From NCBI GenBank assembly GCA_037178675.1, contig JAYMGJ010000136.1, positions 33,238 to 97,237 of the forward strand: DNA of 64,000 bases. Reading direction: 5' to 3'. A program made the position numbers and the translations under genes. The first letter of the stretch is position 1. Each line of letters opens with the position of its first letter. Below the pieces are notes generated by a model that worked only from the letters and a program-made list of their open reading frames with translations, searched no databases and was not told the origin of the DNA. This document shows positions 22,561 through 34,826 of this stretch, one piece after another. The stretch comes from Scleroderma bovista. Taxonomy: Eukaryota > Basidiomycota > Agaricomycetes > Boletales > Sclerodermataceae.

Positions 22561-23531
22561 GTTCGTCGTTTTTGGTCTGTAGGCTGAAGGCTAGGGAAGT
22601 TCGTACCAGATGTAGTTAGGTATTTTGTTCATGCCCCTAGTTGTTGATCTCCAATATCATTGTAGTTACAAATAGACTTCTGTCATTCTCCTGATGCCAG
22701 GCTAAAGCGATGCGACAAAAGAACGCGAATGAGAATGAAATAAAAGGTACAGAGGGCGATGAGAGTCCAACGATGAGAAACGTGATGTGATAATACTGTA
22801 AGACTAAGAGTGACATAAGTCCACAGCGTTCAAAGTTTGCGTGAGCCTACACGGGCCACAATATATATGTTGAATATGTAGTCCTCGACTTGCAACGGGG
22901 ATCCAATAACTTTGAGTATACCATTTGATGGATGGGAACCATTCAATTGAACACAGTGTTGTTTGTGCAGGTACTATATAGATGATTTCGGACTCGAAGG
23001 CCACAGTATGATCCTACTTATTCGTACTGGCCCAGCGACTTGCCAGCTAGAGTATGTTACAAGGAAGCCCCACGGCGGCGCCCTCGGATATCATGCTATA
23101 ACTAACTGGGTGTTGCACACAGCCGTTCGGTTGGTGAGTTGCAAAATCATGAGTATAAGTTGAATTGTTACTTCTTGACCATCATGATATCCAAGTGCTC
23201 AGTAAGCTACAGGCTGTTGACTCTGCACTCGCCGCAGAAGTACATATGGGAAGGAATTACGGAACCAAGAACGACCAAGATGAAGTTAGGCCATCAGTGA
23301 GTCTGACAACGCATGTATTCGTCGGTTGATGCGACACAATCATTAAGTAAATTAGTTCGGCATACTGAGGCACATGATGGCCTTCCTGTGGTTCAATCAT
23401 GATGTACCAGTGTACTAGTACGAGGTGTAAGATAAAAGGCCACAACATTTTTACGATTTGGCTGTCCAACCCTGTTTCTTTCAGTTCTTCCTCTTCCACT
23501 GAGGGAACACACTGTTTCCCAGCTGATAACT
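22561..23531. other. Spacer
   Basis: No gene, RNA or repeat that I can support. Confidence 0.4.
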
Positions 23532-25207
23532 ATGGCGATCATAATGGTTGAATCTCCGATACCAGCAGATGAACTCGGTCGCTTGGATGGTATATTGACA
23601 ATAGTCCAGATGGAATGGGAAACCCGCTGTAGGTACCAATTTGCTACGAAGTCAGGCGCTGAACTATATACACCGCAGTAGCGGTTACTGCGTTCTTACT
23701 CTATGACTTTTGTGAGCCAAATGCGGGTATAGCTTACTGGGAATGTATTGCTAACAATGTAATGCATCAGTTCTGACCCTAGATCAAGAGGCACGTACTA
23801 CAACAGTGTTGTTGGTGTCTTCCTAACCCTTTCAATCACCCCCCTCAGATCGAGTATATCTGGGTATTTCCTTTACTATATGGATTCCGCACAACACAAG
23901 CTGACATGGCGGACAAAGAAGCATCGTTGGAATCTGATCTCCGCATTATATATATTTGTGAGAATTCCTCTAGTGTATATGACATTGATGCCTTCTGACC
24001 GTAGGTTGGATAGGTTCGGTACTTCGGAACATCGTGTAATCTGTAAGTCATTCCTTTGTTATGCAATGCATTCAATTCACACTGAAACTTGTATTCTACT
24101 CTTAGGATTGTTACTGTCCGTGCGTAGGACAATCCTTGATTTTGTATCCGTGGTGCTCAGGCTGACGATCGACAAAGTAAAGAACTTTGAACAAACAGAC
24201 AACTTGGTGAGTTTAAAATAAACACCGCACACTGTTCGTATCAGCTGAGGCCCGTTAGATGTACGGTATTGTTTCAGTTCTGACATTAGGGTTGTGTTGC
24301 TCAGTTTCAAGTATGTCGGTGTGATGATTTAGTTGTATGTTTGACTTCTTTTGTCATTTCTTTCCACTAACAAAGGAGTAGGCCGATTCATGTTCAGCAT
24401 TGAGATCTGGACAAGTTTTATTATTGTGTGGACGGTACAAGGTAAGGTCTCAATATCGCCACTGTCCAGCACGGTCTTGCTGGAGTTAGCACAGTGATTC
24501 TACAGATGCGTCTTTATGCCCTCTATCAATGTTCGAAGAGACTCCTGGTCTTCATGGTGATATTTTTCGCCGCTGAAGTTGGTGTCTCGCTGTGGATTAT
24601 GGGTGCAATGAACATTATAAATCACGGTCCGTCGATTCGCTTTCATTAAAATCCTTTACCGTCTCAGGGTCTGATCACCGCCATAGAGACATCTGTCGGG
24701 CATGTTTCAATTACAGGACATGACATAAATGTGTGTTACCATTACGTCACCCCGGCGTACATATATTTTTGGGCCCCTTGGTTTTCTTTTGATGCCATTC
24801 TGGTTGTGCTTGCCGTCTGTGCGGGGATAAAGCATTCGATGGAGAAGTCTTATTCCCGCCCAGCGACGTTTAACAGACCATGGTTAATCAGTGTTTTGAT
24901 CCAGGGAAATGTCATATACTTCCTCGGGTGGGCATGTTACTATTTTGAATAGGATATAACAACAATGTGCAGCCCTCTCATCGGATCCACTCTTTGTATA
25001 AAACACAACATAAGCCCCGAGGTTGAGGGGCTCGCGAACTCTTTCCTCTTGGGTGTACCAATCGCAATTCCTGTTGGTTGCCGCCTTATCCTTTCAATCC
25101 GGGAGGCGGCTTCTTTGCACCACTTATGTCCAATCTCTAGTCGCATAATGAGTACATTCATAGTTCAAGATGGGACACGGAGGGGGGAAGATAGTCGTAT
25201 TGTTTGA
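23532..25207 (+). CDS. DUF6533-type seven-helix membrane protein
   Basis: The first five exons join in frame: 23532-23628, 23679-23711, 23771-23790, 23849-23863 and 23919 onward. They give the family's N-terminal signature, LLYDF followed by TLDQEIEYIWKHRW. Later exons give FIIVWTVQVILQMRLYALY (about 24395-24550), the helix IYFWAPWFSFDAILVVLAV, and the C-terminal GCRLILSIREA after a junction near 24929/24974. These are hallmarks of DUF6533 proteins, a large basidiomycete family with receptor-like topology and no known ligand. Splicing between about 23960 and 24380 is unresolved, so a disabling lesion there cannot be excluded. The third intron (23791-23848) needs a GC donor (GAG|GCACGT). Confidence 0.68.
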
Positions 25208-26499
25208 CGTCTGTCTACTAATATTGTATTAAATTATGATACGTACCTCTCTTGAAGTAGGGGAATGAGAATGAGGACAAATAAAGCATAGGATGCTAAA
25301 ATCCAACTTCTGCACATGGTGTAGACAAAACCTACTGATCAGTATAACCTCCTGGGTTTTGAAGGGCGTCGAAGAATAATCATCTTGACGATATAAACGA
25401 CTCGTTCGGTGTTCTCTCCTGGCGTCTCTGCTTTCTGCTCTCTGCCTTGCTCTCCCTTCATTTCTCAACCTCCGGATTATACCTGGCACGCTAACAAAAT
25501 CAGCTTCGAGCCTACATAAAATTCACCCGGTTCTTCATCACCCTGTCTCTGTGTCCTATCTACCGTCTCAGCTGCGCTCGCGTTTCTCCCCACTCTTATC
25601 ATATTTTTCGCCTCGGCATGTCCACGGCTATATCCGTGTTCCATTGAGCTTCTTGGGCGCCTTCGATCCTTCCCCGCATCTCGCTCTTCAAGGGAATGCT
25701 GGGATGTCCGATGGTCCCTGTCCCTGTCCCGCTCGGAATAGCCATATAGTAGCCCTTCGACCTCTCGTGACCATCGTAATCGTCTGGTCCCTTCTTGTTG
25801 CCTCTCTCGGTCGCGGTCGTGATTCCGAGTCTTCCGCTCTCTTCTCCATTGTAGCTAGGCCCCTTGCGTCTCCTGCTTGTAGTTGATGTACAATCCTCAG
25901 ATGCAGCCTCGCATATGTATTCACCGAGGAAAAGAGAAAATTATGGGACGCACGCATTTGGAACGAGTTTGCTGACTCGACGAATTCGTCGCGTATTTTA
26001 GCAAGATCCGAAACAGATAAGAGCTGCTCCAGTAGAGTAATGATCCGGGACAACGTAGGTCAGGTGTAGCCGCCTGAGATCTGAACAAAACAAATAACAA
26101 AGTGAGGATTTGATGTGGCTGCGCAACTCCGAATCGGACACAAAACGCTTGACCAAATGCGCCACAGCTGCCCCCATGCTCGAATGAAAGGGAAGGCAAG
26201 TAGGGATAAGGGACATTTGTGATAAATTCCCTTGCTCGAAGAGCAAGAGGACCTTATATCGTGGGAACGACTGACGACAGAACTTTTTGCTTTCTTTGGA
26301 TCCGTGTGATTCGGTTGACTTACCTTGCTACCTATGAGCCTTCCAAGTACGCAATCCAATGTGCATGCGGAGAGCAAGGATTCTGCCGACGCAGGGGGCA
26401 TTTCGAGTAAGGAGCTTGCCCCCATTTTCGGCAGGGAAACAAAAGAACGCGCGTTGATGAAGAAAGATGTAAGTATTGACATCGACCTGATGAGATGAC
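25208..26499 (-). other. Possible small hypothetical gene on the minus strand
   Basis: Minus-strand frames can be chained from an ATG near 26177 (MGAAVAHLVKRFVSDSEL) to a helical segment LLEQLLSVSDLAKIRDEFVE near 26030. Arg/Glu-rich tails follow near 25800 and 25450. Splice junctions could not be fixed and no domain is recognised. It may be a real but lineage-specific gene. Confidence 0.3.
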
Positions 26500-26885
26500 G
26501 CCAAGTCCGACGATGATTGTCCTCAATGCAAGGGAGCTCTTATTCTGGGCTGTCACGTCTGAGAAAGTCGATGAATTCGTCTCGATTCATCGGTTTCATC
26601 TCATCACAATCCAGAATTTAAAGAAGCTCGGGTCGCGCCCGCAAGGATGCTGCCAGTCCACACTTTCATTCCGTTGCAACCCCACGCAAAGATACTGTGA
26701 TCGTTCGACGTGCGGATGATCTCTAGTCGAAGATGGAGAAAGGCCTTCTTCCCCTCCCCATACAAGTATCGGCACATTCACGTCCAGCAGACCCATCAGA
26801 GAATAAGCCCTGTCGTCCACACTCGAGTCGTCGTCCGATTGGCAGCCCATGACATGATTTGGGCAACACACGGAAGGTTTGAACT
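26500..26885 (-). pseudogene. Decayed HET-gene fragment (central part)
   Basis: Minus-strand sequence matching positions about 9120-9480 of HET gene A and the equivalent part of gene B. The VDDRAYSLMGLLDVNVPIL segment is still readable but is interrupted by a frameshift in the tract that encodes LYGEG in the intact genes. Flanks on both sides are unrelated, so this is an isolated fragment. Confidence 0.8.
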
Positions 26886-28079
26886 GACATTTGTAGATAC
26901 GATTTTGATTCTTCCGCGTCGCCGTCTACGTCTAACGACCTGGTACAGATTCTCTTCGGGTTGGATGGGTGCCCGGACGATATACACAGGTGAGTCGTAT
27001 TTTACCTTTGTGCTTGGACGCTGGTCCTGGCTTCTCCAGCTAGCAGCACCTGCATCCTCTCGTGTCGAGTCGATGTAGCCGCCGCTAGTTGTTCCGTCCA
27101 CGCTGTCGCTTCCTTCATCTCGTCCGCCATCAACGTCGCCCCTCATTTCGCTCTCGACGTCACTCCCATAATTGCCCTCGCCCTCGACTTCTCCAAAGAT
27201 GATGCTTCGACCTGCTTCGACTCGCAGTCTTTGACACCTCAACTGGCGCATTCCACGGTACGTACAGGTCGATTTTATTGACACTGGCTCTTCTCCATTG
27301 ATCGGTGCACTCGTGCAGTTCAATTTCGGGTTTATCTCGTGAGTATTGCATCCTCTATCCGATTCGACGCATTCGAACGTTCTTTGCTTTGTTTTCGGCT
27401 GTCTTCACGTCATATGCAACGCGTTGCGCGTCTGTGTTCGCGTTCGAGGCGTTTGTGTGGTTTCCAAAGCTGTTCGGCTCGTCTGAGTGCTGCTTCGCAG
27501 CCTCAGTAGGGGAGTTCAGCGGTATCTTTCTTTGAGTTGTTTTGATGATTTTCGGTACATCTACAGCTGTATTCGCGTCATCCCCAACCCTTGGGACTTC
27601 TTCGTGCCCACTCGACACGTCTGTGGGGTTTCCAACTTTGTTCGACTGGTCTACCGGCCATCTACATCACGACTCCACCACCAATATCAACCATCCCCAC
27701 AACCAGCACTGATGACGTCGAACTCTGAGATCACCGCCGAGGACCACCATCATCGCCACCATCATCGCCACCATCATCGCCACCAATGCCAACGCTAACA
27801 GCACTAACGCCAGGACCTCCACCGCCGACAATGACAACAATAACCAATGCTGCAACTGCCACTGCGACCACAACAAACGATCTCGCACCGCCCACGAGTT
27901 ATTACCACGACTCTTAGCTTGTCTAGTGGTCGTCACAACAACTCCACTCGCTGTACTACGTGCTCAAGTCTCGGTAAGGCGATACCTTCAGAGAGATAGT
28001 AATGCATTTGACAATGTCAACTTTAGGTTTCGTTGGAGATTGGACTTAGATCCGCCGTCCTGGATTAAGGAATCAACAG
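26886..28079. other. Low-complexity spacer
   Basis: Codon-like but unrecognisable frames on both strands; nothing is supportable apart from the short minisatellite at 27.74 kb. Confidence 0.35.
27744..27786 (+). repeat. 9-bp minisatellite (CATCGCCAC)n
   Basis: About four tandem copies of a 9-bp unit with near-perfect identity. It falls in a low-complexity region without a supported gene. Confidence 0.8.
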
Positions 28080-29064
28080 TGGTTGCCTGGGGTATGGATC
28101 AACTTACGGTCTTCGCAGGACCGGCTAGATCCTGTGTACCTTCAGCCTCTACCACGGAACCTGTTTTTGAACTTCCTGCAATGCGCTTGTCGGTGATTAT
28201 CATGATAGGGCAAGGTAAGTGATCTGACGACGTTGCAAGGACAGCTAGCTGGCAGGGATCGTGACAATGGAATACGCGCTCAGTCTGCGCATGCCGTGAA
28301 TCGGACATTCTCCAGCAGCGCTCCGTTCTATCACCTTCCTCGTGCGGTCTCTCTGTGATACCACGTACGAGTTAAGAGCACATAGACTCGGAGGTCTGAG
28401 TCTGAGGTCCTCTCAGTTTCAGTAGCTGCTCTCCTTCAAGACATGCTCCATCTCTTCGAATTGCAGATACACAATGCCTTACACCGTCCCCGCCCAGACA
28501 CTCCCGATCCCATAGTACGTCCACGTGGATGTAGTGCGCATTTGCACGCCACGGGTCTGCACATCAACGCAGCCCGATTATCCATAGGCCACTAGTGACT
28601 CTTCGCACAGGCCCCATACATGGATACCGCACAGCCAGGCATACACCGTTCTGCGAGGCCAAGCCTCGACACTCGGAACTAGATGATCAGGTGCCCACCG
28701 TCGTCTGCAGGGGGAACCGGTTCTTCGCGTACAACCAACTGCGCTCGCATATTCCCAGCGCATTGTGCGCGCACTGGAATTCCGCTGTCCTGGTGGAGTC
28801 TTGTAAGTGGGCCGCTGAGCGTGTTTTATTATGCCATCTGACATCACTCTGTCAGGTTATCTGTGCCTCAGTCGATTCAGTCGTGAGGTGCGTTCGTGGA
28901 TGTGAATGTGAAGTGGGCGACAAAAAGAGTGCTCGAGTGTTGAGGATAGCATGTGTATCCTCAGTAGATATGATATACATACAATAATACATAGACGAAC
29001 AGCCAAATCCGCTACCCATAGACCAACAGACGAAAAAGCGGTGCTTCACAACTCATCCGCACCA
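28080..29064. repeat. 3' flank of HET gene B, second copy of the duplicated block
   Basis: Matches 6830-7777 in order and orientation with moderate divergence and indels, for example 28100-28200 against 6860-6960. No gene is recognised inside it. Confidence 0.7.
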
Positions 29065-31474
29065 TTAGTTCTCGCTTATAGACCCTGCATTTCGCCTCAC
29101 CGCTCCCCCTACCACAAAGCCAGTGCCTTCATTTCGGTGCCAAACAAATGGCTTTGCAATGCTAGACCAACATGTTGTGCTAACGCCAGGCCAGCGAGGG
29201 TTAGAGGGACATTGTATGACCCGTGTGACGAGATATCTGTTGGTGAGTCGAGTAGAGAAGGAGACCAACAATGATTTGAAGTCGTCGTTACTCGGAAGCG
29301 ACAGGCCAAGTGGTTTGTATAATTCGGTGAAATCATAAGGGTAGTGGTACGCCCTTATAATGCCGCCCTCTCTCTGGTGCCCACCTCTTTCAGATATTTT
29401 GTGCTGTCGTGGGGTGATTTTCGCCTTCACCGAAAGCGACTGGAGGTCAGTAAAGAGGTTTCCTTCGCAGCAGAAGTCCTCAGAGTCCATAAAGTGACCA
29501 TAATCTCCTAGCTGTCCTCGTAAGACTCGAACAGTGAATGAAAAGTATGTGTACTCACCTTTATGTCATTGGGCGCGCATGAGAACTTCATGGAGACCCC
29601 ATCCACGAGTAGCTCACAGCTACGCTGCTTACTCGGACAATGGCGTATCATGAGACCCCGCCAGTCACGATCGGGATCGTCTGTTCCCTGCCATATAAAC
29701 AGTGTCCAATGAGATAGTAATGTGCGCACAAAAAGAATCTACTTACATCGACGTCGAAGCCTGTCCATTCACCCGATGCACTACCGAATCCAGGATCCTG
29801 AAATACCTCAAGCTTAACTCCACACATCCTTGAGCTCTTCCACATAACACAAGAAGTTTGCAGGATCCAGGTTGAACGAGGGAGAGAGGTTTCCATAATG
29901 CAAACCCGACAGCTTGCACCTCCAGAATGTGCCTTCTTCATAGACTGTGCATGCTCTGGCACTCTGGCCAGCATTTGGAGATAAGGGAAGGGCCATAAAC
30001 TATAAAAGGGGCTATTAGGTTCCTTACAAACAACATGTATCCAGTTCTGGCCAAAGCATTGTCCAAAGCCCACTGCGAAATGATACTCTTCACTGCAAGA
30101 ATAGCCTTTGACGCAAAGAGGATTTCTGATGCTCAGAGTGGCGATGTTCCCTATGAGCAATCCCTCCGATGGGCGCGTAGCCGAGGAGGTGAAGCCCTTC
30201 TTGTGGATCGCACTGTCATCGATTTCGAATGTGGAGTTGCAATGCAGGGTGCCTTGATATCTGAGATAAACTTGACGTAATCGTGGACGCCCCCCTTCAT
30301 GGCGCATAGAAGTTGGTTGTTCATATCTGTAGTAATTGGATTCCCACAAAGCCAAAATGATGGCCACTGGTGGACCCGATGGATGAGAGCGGCATGGGAG
30401 CAGGGCCTGGAAGAGTGAGTCAGAGTCAACACCGGGACAGAGGAACAGCCAGATTTGGATGCCGCGATTCGTGACGGGGAATGTGCCAAATCGATCGTCC
30501 TCAATCGAAGGAAGCTCTCCTTCTGGGTTGTGGCTTTGGAGAGATTCGATGAATTCGTCTCGATCCATCAGTTCCATCTTATCACAATCCCGGAACAAGC
30601 TCGGATCATCCGCAAGGATGCTGCCTGTCTGCACTTCTATTCCCCCGCAATCCCATGCAAAGATGCTTTGGTCGTTCGACGTGCGGATGATCTCCAGCTG
30701 AAGACGGTGAAAAGCCTTCTTCCCCTCCCCATACAACATCGGCATATTCACGTCCAGCAGACCCATCAGAGAATAAGCCCTGTCCTCCACTCGAGTCGTC
30801 GTCCGATTGGCAGCCCATGACATGATTTGGGCAATGCACGGACGGTTTGACGAAAGTCCCTCCTCCAGTATATGCCGTGGAACTCGGGTGATGTCTTCCA
30901 AGATAGGTGCAAGCGTCTTCTTGTCTCCGATGGGATGCCAATCCTTGTTGAAGAACTGGACGTCCCTCGGCGCTATCATCTCTTGCAGTGTCCACCCACG
31001 TGAGAACCACTCTGGCCAGCCCTTCGACTCGGGATACCTTACATAGTCCCTCGCAGTGGGAAAGGACGAACCGTGGACGTCGTGGAGGTACGCATAGCAT
31101 ATCCTTGAGTTTTCGTACCACCGGTACATGGAATTGATGACCTCCGATAGTTCTGCGCTGCTTCGCTTGTCGATACAGCAAGTGTCCACCCACAACCACT
31201 TGTACCCGTCCTTCTTCGCCTGCTTGCAGCCCTGGAGGATCTTTCGATAGCCATCACGCTGGCGAATTTCGCTTCTCTCCCTCTTGTCCATCTTCGCGAG
31301 CTGGACCACCTCGTTATAGTCCACTTCTTGCTCGATCCACCGATGGGATAAGATCGCGTACTCTGTTATTTCGTCATCACCGAACTCGAGGACTTTGGTC
31401 CGACGGTCAACTTGCTTTTCCCGTCTAATCAATCGCTCCCTTTCAAGAAAGGCCTCTACGTTGATCAGGCGCAT
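29065..31474 (-). CDS. HET-domain protein B (heterokaryon-incompatibility type)
   Basis: Three exons (31474-29747, 29687-29559, 29511-29065) with introns of 59 and 47 nt at the same sites as in gene A give 767 residues in frame. The HET core is nearly identical to gene A (YAILSHRW, WLWVDTCCIDKRSSAELSEV, FSRGWTLQEMIAPRD). Divergence is greatest in the C-terminal half, where B has extra residues around 455-485 and a longer tail. Both copies are open throughout, so both may function. The block including promoter and 3' flank was copied together. The role in allorecognition is inferred from family membership only. Confidence 0.9.
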
Positions 31475-31591
31475 GCTTCACAAGCGCATGTCAGTCTCGA
31501 CCGTGATCATCAACTTTAGATGGTATCTATACCTTCTCTAAATAAATTGGTAACAATGTGTTGCTGTGGTGATACTTTGGTTGGCTAATGT

Positions 31592-31600
31592 CTTTATATG
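31592..31600 (-). promoter_or_regulatory. TATA-like element of HET gene B
   Basis: CATATAAAG on the minus strand about 120 nt upstream of the ATG, within a stretch conserved with HET gene A. The promoter match spans about 31560-31830. Confidence 0.5.
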
Positions 31601-31829
31601 CCAGTGCGGACAACTGATGGTGATGGTAAGGATACAAGGATATTCTTTCTAGCGGAAAAGCTTGGCATAACACAGTAAGCAACTGAGCGCCCAACGGCAT
31701 TATCAAGATGTCTTATTGACCACCCATACAATAAGCCGAGAAGAAGCGACTGTCTTCTTTCGACTCTTAGGGAGGGGTCCGAAGGTGCATCACGATTAAT
31801 GAACGCGGCCGCCTCTGAAATCCGCGTCT

Positions 31830-32300
31830 CGCAACCACCGACTCAACTTCATGGACATGCTTAGCCCTATCCCTCATCTCAGCTCTTTACTCGTTGCCTC
31901 CCACTCTGCCGGCTCAGAGACAGAGATATATCGTGCCCATATCCGTACTATTCCTAAGCAGCTTTTCTGACAGGGCACTGTTCCCGTGTATAGATTTGAG
32001 CACGACGGGTCCATGGAACGAATGTGAGATATGCACAGTTACCCATTCATAGGGGTGCATGTTGTTGATGGCTTTCTACTCATCCCGACATGAGTGTGGA
32101 TTTGCAGGTGTTAAGGTTAGGGGAAGTGGTAAACGCACGACTTTGACAGCGACAGAATCACCCCTCGAACTAACGTGCATTCTCCTAACGAGCCCTCAAC
32201 AATCCAAAATCCACAGACATGTACTATTATCACCGTGGTTGCCGTGGCTCGAGGTTAAGTTTGTCCTTCGACATAGACAAGAAGTACTGCAAACTCACGC
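31830..32300 (-). pseudogene. Degraded copy of the DUF7330 gene
   Basis: Minus-strand sequence aligns in patches with 20240-20760 of the intact DUF7330 gene, for instance around 31975-32050 and 32105-32190. The intron region is recognisable, but frames are broken and the 5' half is missing. It directly abuts the promoter of HET gene B. Confidence 0.65.
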
Positions 32301-33099
32301 TCCGGCCTGAGATTCACGGTAGGATTCTTGCAAAGAGAATGGTCGATTGCATGAGGTACTACAAAAGCGGGTGACGAACACCAGAATTGGTTAAGTAGGG
32401 CATGTAATGCACATACAGCCATATTGAGCCCACATATCGCGGTGCTCATACAGCTTTCCCCTCGGTGAACGAGAGCAAGTCCGAGTCGCCTTCATCGGTG
32501 ATGGTCATCACATTCATTGCAGACCAACAGTCCAAAGAACAAAGGGATATATATACACTTACCCAACACGGAAAGGTTTTCCAGCAGTCGTACCAAGGGC
32601 AACGTTCGTACCATCAAGGTGATGTATAAAAAGTCTTGGGCAGCATGGCATATATTCGAGCTCGGATTTGCGCAGGGGTGGGCAGTTACAACTTACCAAC
32701 GATCAAGACCAGCTTGGCTATTGGTTGCCAAAAGAGAAAATACCAGTCAGCCAAAGCGACCTTCTCAGCCTCATGCTCCAGTCCCCGTGAGTTAGTAGAA
32801 AAGGTACCCACCCTTTCCGCCGCACATCTACTCTAAGGCAAACTTATGCTCGAGCGTGTATCTTCCCGACTTCAGGACGAGGGCGAGACGAGACATAAGG
32901 GACTCGCTGGTTTTTCGATGCCTTTGTTTTACTTGTGAGTGCCATTGGTGAGAGAGGCTGACGGGCTTGACGACGGTTGTGTGAAGACAAAGGAAACTTG
33001 AACTTCGCCAAATTGATCTGGTTACATAATCATGTAATCTGAGCCAAGGCACTTGACTTAAGATATGCCAATCCTTCAGTCTCGACCAATTACACTGAT
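32301..33099. other. Spacer upstream of the WLM gene
   Basis: No supportable gene; probably includes the promoter of the gene starting at 33100. Confidence 0.4.
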
Positions 33100-34187
33100 A
33101 TGATGGCGTCAAATATTTCACTTCAAGTTTCATTCCGCGGAGTCACTCACGAGATTTCTCTACCACCAGATGCTTCAGTCCTATCCCTACATGCAGCACT
33201 GGAGAAGCTAACGCTAGTTCCCTCTTCCCTCCAGAAGTTACTCTTCAGAGGGAAGAAAATTGGCTCTGGACAGGAAGGTGTAACTTTGGCACAGGCTGGT
33301 TTGAGGGACGGTGTCAAGGTCCAGATGTTAGGTTCGACTGTCCAAGAATTAGACGTGCTTAACGCGACGGAGTCCGAGTACCACAAGAAAGAACGGATTC
33401 TCCGTGAGAGGGCACTCAAACCACAAGCAAAAGTACGTTCTGCGCTCTCAGACTCCGTTCTACCAACCCGCTATTTTCGTAGTTGCGCTCTACAGATTCA
33501 TCCAGCGTATTTGCGACTCAATACAGGTTTCACAAACTCGAACCTCTCAACCATCTTCCAGACCCACCCAGCGCACTTGCGCGGCTATCTAAGTTGGCAA
33601 ATGACCCAGCGATACAACATATTATGCAGAAGCACAAGTTGTCGGTTGGTTTGCTGACAGAACTCGCACCTCATGAACAACCAGGCCTCTTAGGTCTGAA
33701 CGTTGGCGCAGGACAGGCTATCAAACTTCGCATTCGCACAGATGCTTATGATGGGTTTCGTCCGTATCTTGAAGTCCGCCGGGTGCTTTGCCATGAGCTT
33801 GCCCATAACACTTGGAGTGACCACGACAATAATGTAAGCTTACAAGAAGACCTTCAAACCACGAATTGCCAACTTATTTAAATTATTTCCGTGACACTGC
33901 AGTTCAAAGAGCTGAACTCGAGACTCAACCGAGAAGTTGCCGAGTTTGAGGCTACACAGCTTCACGGAACACATTACTTGGCGGACATCAGGGATACCTA
34001 TCAACCTGTTCCCAACGAGGATGGGGAAGCAGTTGGACATGTGCTTGGGGGAAGTGGTACTCCACTTAACGATTCGATTGAAGACCGACGGCGAAGAGTC
34101 CTCGAGGCCGCTATTTCCAGGTTAACGAGACAGGAGGAAGAGCTGGAGCAAAGTTGCGGAACAGCTAAACCTTCCCGCACTACCTAG
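33100..34187 (+). CDS. Ubiquitin-like/WLM-domain metalloprotease
   Basis: Three exons (33100-33432, 33483-33833, 33903-34187) give 322 residues in frame. Residues about 5-75 form a ubiquitin-like fold (SFRGVTHEISLPPDASVLSL, then LQKLLFRGKKI). A WLM domain follows with the zinc motif HELAHNTWSDH at about 215-225, giving HExxH plus a third His ligand. This matches fungal UBL-WLM proteins related to Wss1, which process SUMO or ubiquitin conjugates and DNA-protein crosslinks; the substrate here is unknown. The second of two adjacent ATGs (33103) is an equally good start. The acceptor at 33481-33482 was chosen over a later AG that breaks frame. The 3' end faces the small minus-strand gene below. 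Confidence 0.9.
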
Positions 34188-34351
34188 CTCCGAGAAAATT
34201 CTGAACACAATGTATTATTGTGATGATACTGCAATGTAGTACTAATGTAAAGATGCATGTGTGTGCAGAACATTCGGTGGGATAACCAGACGATCCCAGT
34301 AGAAGAAAAGAACGTAGGTTTGCATCCGTGACTTCGAGGAGCAACCAACTC

Positions 34352-34826
34352 TCAAGACGACTTCCGGGTGACGACGAACGCGAGATCCTATGAGAAGATG
34401 TGAGTCCAATGCAAAATAAAAATGTCTCCCCACGCACAATGACAAGACTGGTGATACTGTTACGCCGGAATCTACCAGTCTTTCCATCACCGACCTCTTG
34501 AATCCGTGGGTGAATAGCACGAACTAGATTGTCCAATTGATCCCCCGCCTGCCCTGGACCCTGTGCGAAGAGTGTCATAAGGTGATGAACTTTGTGAAGA
34601 ATTTTCGTACGCCTTGGCTGGTCCAAGAACCATCCTCTCCGGCGTCGGGTCCATTTAGAGCCTATAGACGCACATCATTTACAACAGTGGGAATTATAAA
34701 CGGAGTTTGACCGACCTCGAGCGCATCCCAAACAACAGAAGTTTCCCTGGGGTAGGGATGGAAGCGTAGCATGTGCGAGTGACTGTAACTCGGAAGACGG
34801 CTAGTGTCGAGGGGAATGGATCTCAT
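34352..34826 (-). CDS. Small hypothetical protein
   Basis: An exon from 34826 to 34712 joins in frame to one starting at 34661 across a 51-nt intron with donor GTCAAA and acceptor CTATAG. A second intron of about 50 nt with a strong GTGCGT donor, near 34380-34430, would end the protein at 34352 with about 126 residues. Without it the frame runs on to 34180, overlapping the 3' region of the WLM gene. The protein is basic with a short helical middle (RTKILHKVHHLMTLFAQG). I do not recognise it. The joinable exons make it more than chance, but confidence is limited. Confidence 0.4.

Noticed and set aside
27744..27786. Regularly spaced short repeats resembling a CRISPR array
   Set aside because: Contiguous 9-bp units without spacers, in a eukaryotic genome; a minisatellite.
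30035..30820. Plus-strand frames within HET gene B
   Set aside because: Shadows of the minus-strand coding sequence; the same frames appear antisense in HET gene A.
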